Of a stretch of DNA of 64,000 nucleotides, positions 48,954 through 58,284 are shown one piece after another. A model generated the notes under the pieces. It did no database searches and was not told the DNA's origin. It worked only from the letters and a program-made list of their open reading frames with translations. The DNA comes from Rhodospirillales bacterium (GTDB lineage: Bacteria > Pseudomonadota > Alphaproteobacteria > Acetobacterales > Acetobacteraceae), in assembly GCA_025362815.1 (NCBI GenBank), contig JANYFG010000101.1, positions 1 through 64,000 on the forward strand, given 5' to 3'. The stretch's first letter is position 1. Each line of letters begins with the position of its first letter. The position numbers were made by a program, and so were the translations under genes.

Positions 48954-49475
48954 ATGATGCTGCTGGGTCTCATCGGCTGGTCGGGCAGCGGCAAGACGCA
49001 TCTGCTCACCCGGATGCTGCCGCTCTACAGGGCGCGCGGGCTGCGCGTGTCCACCATCAAGCACGCCCATCACGGCTTCGACCTCGACCGGCCCGGCAAG
49101 GACAGTTTCGAGCATCGCGCCGCCGGGGCGCATGAGGTGCTGATCGCCAGCGCCGCGCGCTGGGCGCTGCTCCACGAACTCGAAGGCCCCGAGCCCAGCC
49201 TGGATGACCTTCTCAGCCGACTGTCGCCGGTCGATCTCGTGCTGGTCGAGGGCTTCAAGGCCTCGGCGCATCCCAAGATCGAGGTCTACCGCGACGTGCT
49301 GGGCCGCCCGCCCTTTTGGCCGGGTCGGCAGGATGTGGTGGCGGTGGCCAGCGACAAAGCCATACAAGGCTGCGCCGTGCCGGTGCTGCCTCTCGACCGA
49401 CCGGACGAGATCGTGGCCTGGAGCCTGGATTTTCTGGAGCCTGGATTTTCTGACGCCTCGGTTTTCTGGAGCTGA
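48954..49475 (+). CDS. mobB: Molybdopterin-guanine dinucleotide biosynthesis protein B
   Basis: LLGLIGWSGSGKTHLLTRMLPLYRARGLRVSTIKHAHHGFDLDRPGKDSFEHRAAGAHE. Confidence 0.95.
   Translation: MMLLGLIGWSGSGKTHLLTRMLPLYRARGLRVSTIKHAHHGFDLDRPGKDSFEHRAAGAHEVLIASAARWALLHELEGPEPSLDDLLSRLSPVDLVLVEGFKASAHPKIEVYRDVLGRPPFWPGRQDVVAVASDKAIQGCAVPVLPLDRPDEIVAWSLDFLEPGFSDASVFWS
49423..49470 (+). repeat. 16-nt tandem repeat x3 at the 3' end of mobB
   Basis: gcctggattttctgga / gcctggattttctgac / gcctcggttttctgga. Confidence 0.95.
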
Positions 49476-49589
49476 ATGATGCAGTGCAACCACGCCCTTG
49501 AGCCTTTGCCGCGGGACGGGCACATTGGGCCTCGCATCGCCGGATCTGCTGCCGGCGCCACCCGAACGCGCGACAAGGATTCATCTGCA

Positions 49590-50225
49590 ATGCGCCTTAT
49601 CGCTCCGCTCGGCCTGCTGCTGGCCCTGTCCGGCTGCGGCACGATCGCCGACAGCCCCTTCGAAGGTTTCGGCGGCTTCCTGGCCGATACCCACACGCCC
49701 GTGCGCGGCCCTAACGGCCCCGTGGGCGACAGCGACAACATGCGTCGCGTCAGAGGCGAGGCCACCACCTCCGAACCCCTGGAGCCCGAGCCCGGCAATG
49801 TGTGGCCCGGCCCGCTGCCGCCGGAGATGACGCTCGGCGACATCCAGCGCGCCAACGATGCCGAGACGCTGCGCCCGGGCGAGGAGCTGCGCTACGGCAG
49901 CCCGCGCGGCAGCTCCGCGCCACCAGGGTTGCAGCAGGCATCGCCCCAGGGATTGTCCCAGGGACAGATGCCGGCCCAGCCCGTGCAGAACGGCCAGCGG
50001 ATCCAGCCCTCGCCGTCCAACACCCCCATCGCCCAGCCGGCACCGCGGGACCCCACGATTTCCACGCCGAGCGGCCCCGCGGTGCTGCGCAACGGCGGCG
50101 GCTCCAACGTGCAAACCTACACCGACCCGCGCGGCAACACCGGCGTGGTGATCCCGAACGGCAACGGCACAAGCACCCTGGTGGCGCCCGACGGTTCGGT
50201 GCAGACCGTGCCGAGCCCGCGATAG
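49590..50225 (+). CDS. Pro/Gln-rich putative lipoprotein
   Basis: MRLIAPLGLLLALSGCGTIADS lipobox; low-complexity middle; C-terminal NVQTYTDPRGNTGVVIPNGNGTSTLVAPDGSVQTV. Confidence 0.75.
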   Translation: MRLIAPLGLLLALSGCGTIADSPFEGFGGFLADTHTPVRGPNGPVGDSDNMRRVRGEATTSEPLEPEPGNVWPGPLPPEMTLGDIQRANDAETLRPGEELRYGSPRGSSAPPGLQQASPQGLSQGQMPAQPVQNGQRIQPSPSNTPIAQPAPRDPTISTPSGPAVLRNGGGSNVQTYTDPRGNTGVVIPNGNGTSTLVAPDGSVQTVPSPR

Positions 50226-50237
50226 GGCGCCCCCCGC

Positions 50238-50489
50238 GTGAAAATCCTCTACTTCGCCTGGCTGCGCGAGCGTGTGGGCACCGGCGAGGAAGACGTCACC
50301 TTGCCGGACGGGATCAGTACGCTGGCCGGGCTGATCGCCTGGCTGCGCACCCGCAGCCCCGGCCACGAAGCCGCGTTCGCGGCGGGCAAGCTGGTGCGCG
50401 CCGCGGTGAACCAGGATTTTGCCACGCCAGACGCCCATGTGGCGAATGGGGACGAAGTGGCGTTCTTCCCCCCCGTCACCGGCGGCTGA
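50238..50489 (+). CDS. moaD: Molybdopterin synthase sulfur carrier subunit
   Basis: MKILYFAWLRERVG...VAFFPPVTGG with C-terminal GG. Confidence 0.95.
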   Translation: MKILYFAWLRERVGTGEEDVTLPDGISTLAGLIAWLRTRSPGHEAAFAAGKLVRAAVNQDFATPDAHVANGDEVAFFPPVTGG

Positions 50490-50490
50490 C

Positions 50491-50961
50491 ATGGCGTGCA
50501 TCCGCGTGCAGACGCGCGATATCGACGTGGGCGCGGAGTTGGCAGCCGTCTCGGCCGGGCGCACCGATATCGGCGGGGTGGCAAGCTTCGTGGGCCTGGT
50601 GCGCGGCACCGCAGCCGGACGGCCGATCCTGTCGATGACGCTGGAACACTACCCCGGCATGACCGAACGGGCGATGACGGGGATCGCCGACGCGGCGACC
50701 AGGCGTTTCCAGCTGCAGGCCTGCACGCTGATCCATCGGGTGGGCGAACTGCACCCCGGCGAGACCATCGTGCTGGTGCTGGCGGCGGCCCCGCATCGTC
50801 AGGCGGCGCTCGATGGCTGCGCCTTTTTGATCGACTGGTTGAAGACAAGCGCGCCATTTTGGAAGAAAGAGGCGTTCCTGGACGGAACATCCGCCTGGGT
50901 GGACGCCCGCGAGACCGACGACCTCGCCGCTTCGAAATGGAGCAGCATCGAGATCGCCTGA
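50491..50961 (+). CDS. moaE: Molybdopterin synthase catalytic subunit
   Basis: GGVASFVGLVRG, LEHYPGMTERAM, HRVGELHPGETIVLVLAAAPHRQAALDGCAFLIDWLKTSAPFWKKE. Confidence 0.96.
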   Translation: MACIRVQTRDIDVGAELAAVSAGRTDIGGVASFVGLVRGTAAGRPILSMTLEHYPGMTERAMTGIADAATRRFQLQACTLIHRVGELHPGETIVLVLAAAPHRQAALDGCAFLIDWLKTSAPFWKKEAFLDGTSAWVDARETDDLAASKWSSIEIA

Positions 50962-50975
50962 CGTCGTTGCAATGA

Positions 50976-51374
50976 TCAGACGGCGCGCACGATGAAGAAC
51001 CCCGCCGTGGCCGCCACCGCCGTCACGAACGTGCCCCACGCCATGTCCACCACCGAGACGAGCGGCGACCAGCCCGCCGTGGTGGCCAGATTGGTCATGT
51101 CGTAGGTGCCATACGCCACCAGGCCCAACAGCGCGCCGCCCCAGACCGCCCGCGTCCAGTCACCCTGCGCCAGCGCCGGCATCACGGCGAAGGCCAGCAC
51201 GCCCACCACGTAAAGAAGATAGAATCCCGCCGCCACCGGCATGTTCGGCTTGTCCAACAGCAGCCCGCCGAGATTGGGCTTGTAGATGCTGTTCAGCGCA
51301 ACCGACAGCCACGCGAAATCCATGGCGAAGAAGATAACGGCGGTGGCGGCATAGGCGATGACGATGGTGCGCAT
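50976..51374 (-). CDS. DUF2177 family membrane protein
   Basis: AVIFFAMDFAWLSVALNSIYKPNLGGLL, GALLGLVAYGTYDMTNLAT. Confidence 0.88.
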   Translation of the reverse strand: MRTIVIAYAATAVIFFAMDFAWLSVALNSIYKPNLGGLLLDKPNMPVAAGFYLLYVVGVLAFAVMPALAQGDWTRAVWGGALLGLVAYGTYDMTNLATTAGWSPLVSVVDMAWGTFVTAVAATAGFFIVRAV

Positions 51375-51499
51375 GGGATGTTCCGATAATGGGTCAGGCC
51401 GAGACATGGGGGGGGTGCGGCGCAGTTGCACTGAAATGCACACGGCCGGCCGGAGTTTCCCCCGCCCGGCCGCCGATGTCGCATTGTCGATCGCCGGGA

Positions 51500-52402
51500 T
51501 CAGGCGGCGGTCAGCAACTCCACCTCGGATGGCTGCTTGCGCACCAGGGTTTCGAAATCGGCCAGCAGCGCCGCGGTCACGGCACCGGGCGTGTAGTGAT
51601 GCGGCCCGATCTGGCGCACCGGCGTGACCTCGGCGGCGGTGCCGACCAGGAACACCTCGCTGGCCTTTGCCATCTCGTCGGGCATGATCACGCGCTCCAC
51701 CACCTTGTACTGGTGCCGTCGGGCGATGCTCATCACCACCCGGCGCGTGATGCCGTCGAGGAAGCAATCGGGGATGGGCGTGTGGATCTCGCCGTTGAAC
51801 ACGAAGAACACGTTGGCCCCGGTGCCCTCCGCCACCTGGCCGCGCCAGTCCAGCATCAGCGCGTCGTTGAAGCCCTTCGCCTCTGCCTCGTGCTTGGCCA
51901 GCGTGCCGATCATGTAAAGCCCCGCCGCCTTGCTCGCCGTGGGCGCCGTCTCCGGATGCGGACGCTTCCAGGTGGCGATATCCAGCGTCACCCCCTTCAT
52001 GCGGTCGTTGCCGAACAGGTTCGGCCAGGCCCAGGTGGCGATCATCAGGTGGATTTTGGTCTGCTGCGCCGAGACGGACAGCTGCTCGGTGCCGCGCCAG
52101 GCGAGCGGGCGGATATAGGCGTCGGTGAGATCGTTGGCCTTCACCACCTCGATGCACGCGGCGTCGATCGCATCGGCGCTGTAGGGAATGTCGAAGCCCA
52201 GGATCTTGCCCGATTTGATCAGGCGCTCGGTATGGGCCCGTAATTTGAAAATGTTGCCGGAATACGCGCGTTCACCCTCGAACACACCGGATGCATAGTG
52301 CAAACCATGCGTGAGCACATGGATCTTGGCATCCCGCCAGGGCACCATAACGCCGTCGAACCAGATAAAGCCGTCACGGTCATCGAAAGGAACGAGCGCC
52401 AT
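51500..52402 (-). CDS. ilvE: Branched-chain amino acid aminotransferase
   Basis: HVLTHGLHYASGVFEGERAY, AEGTGANVFFV, IPDCFLDGITRRVV. Confidence 0.96.
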   Translation of the reverse strand: MALVPFDDRDGFIWFDGVMVPWRDAKIHVLTHGLHYASGVFEGERAYSGNIFKLRAHTERLIKSGKILGFDIPYSADAIDAACIEVVKANDLTDAYIRPLAWRGTEQLSVSAQQTKIHLMIATWAWPNLFGNDRMKGVTLDIATWKRPHPETAPTASKAAGLYMIGTLAKHEAEAKGFNDALMLDWRGQVAEGTGANVFFVFNGEIHTPIPDCFLDGITRRVVMSIARRHQYKVVERVIMPDEMAKASEVFLVGTAAEVTPVRQIGPHHYTPGAVTAALLADFETLVRKQPSEVELLTAA

Positions 52403-52529
52403 CGTGAAACTCTCCGCAAGATTGTTGCTCTAAGCTGCCCAACGCTATAATGAACGGATTGATTGCGTCAATGAACCTGCCCCAATTCACAGGTATGCCA
52501 GATATGCCACACCCGCAGGCGCGGCCGCA

Positions 52530-53162
52530 GTGAGCGACACCAAGACCCATCCGCTGAAAGCTGCCGTCGCGGCCAAAGCCACCGCGTTGCCGCCGATGCC
52601 CTCCCCGGGGGCCGGCACCAACCTGCTGTTCCTGCGCGAGGAGGAGATCCGCACCGCGCAGGACCTGCTGTTCTTCGCCTACCGCGACTTCACCAACGCC
52701 GCCGACGTGATCCTCGACGAGATCGGGCTCGGCCGCGCGCATCACCGCGCCCTGCATTTCATCGGCCGCAACCCGCAGATCGCGGTGTCGGACCTGCTGG
52801 GCCTGTTGCGCATCACCAAGCAAAGCCTGGCCCGCGTGCTCGGCGACCTGGTGGCGAAAGACTACGTGGCCCAAACCCCCGGCCGCGCCGACCGCCGCCA
52901 GCGGCTGCTGGTTCTCACACCGCAGGGCCAGGCGCTGGAACGCCGGCTGTTCGAACAGCAGCGCGAACGCCTCGCCATCGCCTATCGCGAGTCCGGCAGC
53001 GGTGCCGTGGAAGGCTTCCGGCGTGTGATGCGCGGCATCATGGACGACGCCGCCCGCCGCTACATCGACGGCGCGGACAGCGCCGCGCGCGTACGAAGCG
53101 GCGCCGACAGCGCCGCGCGCAGCCGAAGCGGTGCCGACGCCGCCCCTGCGCGAAAGGTCTGA
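52530..53162 (+). CDS. petP: MarR family regulator, PetP-like
   Basis: AVSDLLGLLRITKQSLARVLGDLVAKDYVAQTPGRADRRQRLLVLTPQG; precedes an OmpR-type regulator. Confidence 0.85.
   Translation: MSDTKTHPLKAAVAAKATALPPMPSPGAGTNLLFLREEEIRTAQDLLFFAYRDFTNAADVILDEIGLGRAHHRALHFIGRNPQIAVSDLLGLLRITKQSLARVLGDLVAKDYVAQTPGRADRRQRLLVLTPQGQALERRLFEQQRERLAIAYRESGSGAVEGFRRVMRGIMDDAARRYIDGADSAARVRSGADSAARSRSGADAAPARKV
53071..53150 (+). repeat. 30-nt in-frame tandem repeat (~2.6 copies) at petP 3' end (GADSAARVRS)
   Basis: gcgcggacagcgccgcgcgcgtacgaagcg / gcgccgacagcgccgcgcgcagccgaagcg / partial. Confidence 0.93.
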
Positions 53163-53166
53163 TCGA

Positions 53167-53871
53167 ATGGCCGACGAGTCGCTCATTCTGGTGGTGGACG
53201 ACGATGCCCGTCTGCGAAACCTGTTGCAGCGCTTCCTGTCCGAAGCCGGGTTTCGCGTCACCACCGCCGACACCGCGGAGGCGGCGCGCGACCAGCTGCG
53301 GTTTTTGCAGCCGGACCTGATGGTGCTGGACGTGATGATGCCCGGCGAAAGCGGCCTGTCGCTCACCCAATCCCTCAAGCTCGACCAGACCCCGTTGCCC
53401 ATCATCCTGCTCACCGCCGCCGGCTCGCCCGAGGACAGGATCGCGGGGTTCGAGGCGGGGGCCGACGATTACCTGCCCAAGCCGTTCGACCCACGCGAGC
53501 TGGTGCTGCGCATCCGCGCCATGCTGCGCCGCGCCGTGGCGCCGGCGCCCGTCGTGGCGGAACCGCCCTCCGGCCCCGTCCAGCTCGGCCTGATGAGCTT
53601 CGACCCCGCGCGCGGCGAACTGCGTGGCCCCCACGGCCCGGTGCGGCTGACCGGCGGCGAGGCGGCGCTGCTCACCGCCATGGCCGCCCGCGCGCATGAG
53701 GTGCTGTCACGCGAGGAGATCGCGGCGGCCCTGGGCACCGACGAATCGAGCGAACGCGCCATCGACGTGCAGATGACGCGGCTGCGGCGCAAGATCGAGA
53801 TCGACCCGCGCGAGCCGCGTTTCGTCCACACCGTGCGCGGCCGGGGCTACGTGCTCAAACCCGGACCCTGA
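53167..53871 (+). CDS. petR: OmpR-family response regulator, PetR-like
   Basis: ILVVDDDARLRNLLQRFLSEAGF, LDVMMPGESGLSLTQ, C-terminal RRKIEIDPREPRFVHTVRGRGYVL. Confidence 0.92.
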   Translation: MADESLILVVDDDARLRNLLQRFLSEAGFRVTTADTAEAARDQLRFLQPDLMVLDVMMPGESGLSLTQSLKLDQTPLPIILLTAAGSPEDRIAGFEAGADDYLPKPFDPRELVLRIRAMLRRAVAPAPVVAEPPSGPVQLGLMSFDPARGELRGPHGPVRLTGGEAALLTAMAARAHEVLSREEIAAALGTDESSERAIDVQMTRLRRKIEIDPREPRFVHTVRGRGYVLKPGP

Positions 53872-53891
53872 TCGTGGATCGACCCTGATCC

Positions 53892-55217
53892 ATGAAACTG
53901 CCGCTGCACAACCAGATCCAGTCGGTCAAGCGCATGCTGCCGCGCTCGCTGCTCGGCCGGTCGCTGCTGATCATGCTGATCCCGCTGCTGGTGGTTCAAG
54001 GCGTGGCGTTGCAGATCTTCTACGGCAGCCATCTGGAGATCGTCTCGCGCCGCTTCTCCGGTGCCATCGCCGGCGAGATCGCCACCACCGTGGAAACGTT
54101 GCAGCGCTTCCCCGGCACCGCCGACCGCGCCTGGGCGCTGGACAGCGCGTGGGACAGGCTGGAACTGTCGATGGTGTTCTCCCCCGGCGCCACCCTGCCC
54201 GGCCCCGATCGTGGCCAGGAAACCCAGGGCGGGCTGGAAGCGGCGCTGGCCGAGCGCCTGCGCAAGCCGTTCCAGCTCGACTGGCAGTCCGACCCGCGCT
54301 CCGTGCTGATCCGCGTGCAGATGCCGGATGGCGTGCTGGACGTGCAGGCGCCGCGCAAACGGCTTTACGCCGGCACCATCTACCTGTTCGTCATCTGGCT
54401 GGTCGGCTCGTCCATGCTGCTGTTCGCCATCTCGGCGCTGTTCATGCGCAACCAGGTGCGCGCGCTGCGCAGGCTGGGGGCCGCGGCGGAAGCCTTCGGC
54501 ATCGGCCGCGATCTCGGCGCCATCAAGCCCGAGGGCGCCGCCGAGATCCGCCAGGCCGCCACGGCCTTCAACCGCATGCAGGAGCGCATCCGCCGCTTCC
54601 TCGCACAGCGCACCGAGTTGCTGGCCGGTGTGTCGCACGATTTGCGCACCCCCCTCACCCGCCTGCGCCTCAACGTGGCGCTGCTCGAATCGCACCCGGA
54701 TCTCGCGCTCGACGCCCAGGACATGGAGGGCGACATCGCCGAGATGGACCGCATGATCGAGGGCTACCTGGCCTTCGCGCGCGGCGAGGGCTCCGAGCAA
54801 TCCAAGTTGACCGATCTCGGCGCGGTGCTCGAGGACGTCGCCAACAACGCCCGCCGCACCGGGTCGGACGTGGCGCTCGATTCGCCGCGCGGCCTCGTGC
54901 TGTCGCTCCGGCCGGACGCCATCAAGCGCGCCATCACCAATCTGGTCGACAATGCCCGCAGGCACGCGCGCCATGTGAGCCTGGTGGCGCGCCAGACCAC
55001 GGCGCGCTCGGTGGAGATCGTGGTGGACGATGACGGGCCGGGCATTCCGCATGATCAGCGCGAGCACGTGTTTCGCCCGTTCTCCAGCGGGGCCGCCGGT
55101 GGCACCGGCCTGGGCCTGACCATCGCGCGCGACATCGTGCGCGCGCATGGCGGCGAGATCACGCTGGAGGACAGCCCCAGCGGCGGCCTGCGCGCGCGCG
55201 TGGTGCTGCCGGTTTAA
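53892..55217 (+). CDS. Sensor histidine kinase (EnvZ-like)
   Basis: HAMP region; H-box AGVSHDLRTPLTRLRLNVALL; DDGPGIPHDQREHVFRPFSSG..GTGLGLTIARDIVRAHGG. Confidence 0.94.
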   Translation: MKLPLHNQIQSVKRMLPRSLLGRSLLIMLIPLLVVQGVALQIFYGSHLEIVSRRFSGAIAGEIATTVETLQRFPGTADRAWALDSAWDRLELSMVFSPGATLPGPDRGQETQGGLEAALAERLRKPFQLDWQSDPRSVLIRVQMPDGVLDVQAPRKRLYAGTIYLFVIWLVGSSMLLFAISALFMRNQVRALRRLGAAAEAFGIGRDLGAIKPEGAAEIRQAATAFNRMQERIRRFLAQRTELLAGVSHDLRTPLTRLRLNVALLESHPDLALDAQDMEGDIAEMDRMIEGYLAFARGEGSEQSKLTDLGAVLEDVANNARRTGSDVALDSPRGLVLSLRPDAIKRAITNLVDNARRHARHVSLVARQTTARSVEIVVDDDGPGIPHDQREHVFRPFSSGAAGGTGLGLTIARDIVRAHGGEITLEDSPSGGLRARVVLPV

Positions 55218-55265
55218 TTGAAGTTACTCTCCCAGCACAGAAAGCAAAATATGAGGGCAAGGATT

Positions 55266-55361
55266 CTTCTTTTTCTATAGAAAAAGAAGCAAAAAGATTT
55301 TTATTCATTGTTGGTGACGCAATCGAAAGACGTTTTTTGGTTCTTTTGTTCACAAAAGAAC
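55266..55361. repeat. Dispersed hairpin repeat R2, copy 3, between convergent genes
   Basis: cttctttttct-at-agaaaaagaag (55266-55289) and gttcttttgt-tc-acaaaagaac (55340-55361). Confidence 0.92.
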
Positions 55362-55368
55362 GCTTTAC

Positions 55369-57276
55369 TTACGCTGCCGAAGCCGCCTCCAACGCCTCCT
55401 CCGCCGCCAGCCAATCCGCCTCGGCCGACTTGGTTTCGCGCTTGAGGTCCGACAACCGCGTTTTCGCGCTGATCATGTCGGCCATCCGGTGCGGCTGGTA
55501 GATGGTGGGATTGGCCAGGATCGCCTCCACCTTCTTGTATTCATCGGACAGTCGGGCGAGCTTCTCCTCGCAGGCCTTGGCCTGCTTCTTCAGCGGCGCC
55601 AGGGCGGATTTCGCCTCGCCGCCCTTTTTCTTCTTGTCCCATTTGTTGCCGTGCTCGCCCTTCATGCCGGTGGCATCGCCACGCCCGGCCGGCCGGCCCG
55701 TGATCCGCGCGCGCTCGGCGAGGAATACGCGGTATTCGTCCATGTCCCCGTCATACGGCTTCACCGCGCCATCGGCCACGAGCCAGAGCTGGTCGGCCAC
55801 CATCTCCACCAGGTTGGGGTCATGGGTGATCAGCAGCACGGCCCCGGTGAACGCATCGAGCGCGCGGACCATCGCGTCCTTCGCATCGATATCCAGATGG
55901 TTGGTCGGCTCGTCCAGAATGAGAAGCTGCGGCGCGTCCCGGGTGGCGAGCGCCAGCAGCAAACGCGCCTTCTCGCCGCCGGAACAACCTGAGATGCGGT
56001 TGGAGGCGCGATCGGCATCCAGACCGAAACGCGCCAGCTGCGAGCGCACCTGCTGCAACGTGGCGTTCGGCAGCGCCCGCTGCATGTGGTCGATCGGCGT
56101 TTCATGCTCCACCAGCTCGTCTTCCTGGTGTTGCGCGAAGTAGCCGACCTTCAGGCGATTGTTGCGGAACTGCTTGCCGCCCATGATGTCCATTCTGCCG
56201 GCCAGCAATTTGGCGAGCGTGGACTTGCCGTTGCCGTTCGCCCCCAGCAGCGCCACCCGATCGCCCATGTCGATACGCAGGCCGATATTCTTCAGGATCG
56301 CGCGGTCGTCGTAGCCGCACGACACGCTCTCCATCGCCAGGATCGGCGGCGACAGCTCCACCGGCTCGGGGAAATTGAACTTGCTCACGCTGTCCTCGAT
56401 CACGCTTTCGATCTGCGGCAGCTTGGCGATGGCCTTGATGCGGGACTGCGCCTGCTTGGCCTTGGCGGCCGAGGCCCGGAAGCGGTCGACAAATTGCTGC
56501 AGATGCGCCTTCTGGTCGGCCACCTTCTCGTTCTGCGCCCGCTGCTGGTTGGCGCGCTCGGTGCGAATGCGCACGAACTCGTCGTAGCCGCCGGGGGTGA
56601 GCGAGATCTTCTGCTGATCGAGATGCGCGATGCTGTCCACGCAACGATCGAGCAGGCCGCGGTCATGCGAGATCAGCAGGCAGGCGCCGGGGAACTTGGC
56701 GAGCCAGGTTTCGAGCCACAGCGTTGCTTCGAGGTCCAGATGGTTGGTGGGCTCGTCGAGCAGCAGCAGGTCGGGGTTGGCGAACAGGGCGGTGGCCAAC
56801 GCCACGCGCATGCGCCAGCCGCCGGAGAACTCGTCGACGGGGCGAGCCTGTGTGGTGGCATCGAAGCCCAGGCCGGCCAGAATGGTGGCGGCCCGCGCGG
56901 GGGCCGCGTCGGCGCCGATCGTGTGCAGCCGGTCGTGCACCTCGGCGATGCGCAGCGGCTCGGTGGTGGGGTCCTCCGCCTCGGCCATCAGCGCCGCGCG
57001 TTCCTCGTCGCCTTCCAGCACGGTCTCGAGCAGCGATTGCTGGCCGGACGGCGCCTCCTGCTTCACCTGGGCCATGCGGGCACGCGACGAAAAGCGGATA
57101 TCGCCGCCGTCGAGCGGCAGCGTGCCGGTGATGGCCTTAAACAGCGTGGACTTGCCCGCGCCGTTGCGGCCCACAAGCCCGATGCGCCGCCCCGGGTCCA
57201 CCGTGAGGTCAGCGTTGTTGAGAAGCGTGCGACCCGCCATGCGGATGGTGACGCCGGAGATCATAAGAAGGCTCAT
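55369..57276 (-). CDS. ABC-F family ATP-binding protein (Uup/YheS-like)
   Basis: Two Walker A/signature sets: GLVGRNGAGKSTLFKAITG, EFSGGWRMRVALA, LLGANGNGKSTLAKLLAG, GCSGGEKARLLLAL. Confidence 0.96.
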   Translation of the reverse strand: MSLLMISGVTIRMAGRTLLNNADLTVDPGRRIGLVGRNGAGKSTLFKAITGTLPLDGGDIRFSSRARMAQVKQEAPSGQQSLLETVLEGDEERAALMAEAEDPTTEPLRIAEVHDRLHTIGADAAPARAATILAGLGFDATTQARPVDEFSGGWRMRVALATALFANPDLLLLDEPTNHLDLEATLWLETWLAKFPGACLLISHDRGLLDRCVDSIAHLDQQKISLTPGGYDEFVRIRTERANQQRAQNEKVADQKAHLQQFVDRFRASAAKAKQAQSRIKAIAKLPQIESVIEDSVSKFNFPEPVELSPPILAMESVSCGYDDRAILKNIGLRIDMGDRVALLGANGNGKSTLAKLLAGRMDIMGGKQFRNNRLKVGYFAQHQEDELVEHETPIDHMQRALPNATLQQVRSQLARFGLDADRASNRISGCSGGEKARLLLALATRDAPQLLILDEPTNHLDIDAKDAMVRALDAFTGAVLLITHDPNLVEMVADQLWLVADGAVKPYDGDMDEYRVFLAERARITGRPAGRGDATGMKGEHGNKWDKKKKGGEAKSALAPLKKQAKACEEKLARLSDEYKKVEAILANPTIYQPHRMADMISAKTRLSDLKRETKSAEADWLAAEEALEAASAA

Positions 57277-57383
57277 ACGCCAGCGTTTAGCCGCTCCGCC
57301 CCATGCGGGGGAAGGGGTTGCCGCGATGGGTGCCCTGCTCTAAAGCCCCGGCCACAGGCAAATAACACGAAAAGAGACCGATC

Positions 57384-57806
57384 ATGGCCATCGAGCGCAC
57401 CTTCTCCATCCTGAAGCCGGACGCCACGCGCCGCAACCTGACCGGCGCGATCAACGCGAAGTTTGAATCCCAGGGCCTGCGCATCGTGGCGCAGAAGCGC
57501 ATCCACATGACCACGGCACAGGCCGAGGCGTTCTACGGCGCCCACAGCGCACGCGGCTTCTTCCGCGATCTCGTTACCTTCATGACATCCGGCCCCGTGG
57601 TGGTGCAGGTGCTCGAAGGCGAGGGCGCCATCCTGAAAAACCGCGAGATCATGGGCGCCACCAACCCGGCCAATGCCGATGCCGGCACCATCCGCAAGGA
57701 GTTTGCCGAGAGCATCGAAGCCAACTCCGTGCATGGCTCCGACTCGCCGGAAGCCGCTGCCGCCGAGATCGCCTATTTCTTCGCCGGCACCGAACTCGTC
57801 GGCTGA
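57384..57806 (+). CDS. ndk: Nucleoside diphosphate kinase
   Basis: [43 protein letters not shown]. Confidence 0.98.
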   Translation: MAIERTFSILKPDATRRNLTGAINAKFESQGLRIVAQKRIHMTTAQAEAFYGAHSARGFFRDLVTFMTSGPVVVQVLEGEGAILKNREIMGATNPANADAGTIRKEFAESIEANSVHGSDSPEAAAAEIAYFFAGTELVG

Positions 57807-57814
57807 TGTCATCC

Positions 57815-57845
57815 GGTATCGCGCGCGAACGTTGCGCGCGATACC
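57815..57845. terminator. Hairpin downstream of ndk, possible terminator
   Basis: Perfect 12-bp stem ggtatcgcgcgc/gcgcgcgatacc with 7-nt loop; weak T tract; between convergent genes. Confidence 0.6.
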
Positions 57846-57873
57846 GTTGACCGGTTCCAAGTCTGGGGCGGCA

Positions 57874-58257
57874 TCACGCCACACCAGGCAAGCGCAATGA
57901 CGTCAGCGCGCTCATCAGCGTCTCCATCGTGAACGGCTTCGGCAGCATCCTCACATAGAGATCGACCATCAGCCGGGCCGGCGGACGATCCAGCGCCAGC
58001 CCGCTGATCAGCACGATGGGAAGGCGCGGCTGAAAGCTGCGCGCCCAGTCCGCCAGCGCGAACCCGTCGATGTCTCCGGGCAGCGACACATCTGTTAAGA
58101 GAAAATCGATCCTGTCCGCCGCGAACACGGCCTTTGCCTGCTCGGCCAGGGCCACGGCGGTCACATCGTAGCGATGCAGCCGCAACGCCCGCTCGAGCGT
58201 GATACGCAGCGACGCCACATCCTCGACGAGCAGAACGTGGCCTGCCGCCTCCATCAT
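57874..58257 (-). CDS. Single-domain response regulator receiver protein
   Basis: GHVLLVEDVASLRITLERAL, FLLTDVSLPGDIDGFALADW, MLPKPFTMETLMSAL; start chosen at MMEAAGHVLL (approximate). Confidence 0.9.
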   Translation of the reverse strand: MMEAAGHVLLVEDVASLRITLERALRLHRYDVTAVALAEQAKAVFAADRIDFLLTDVSLPGDIDGFALADWARSFQPRLPIVLISGLALDRPPARLMVDLYVRMLPKPFTMETLMSALTSLRLPGVA

Positions 58258-58284
58258 CCGATCACTCCGCACCGCCCTTGTCTC

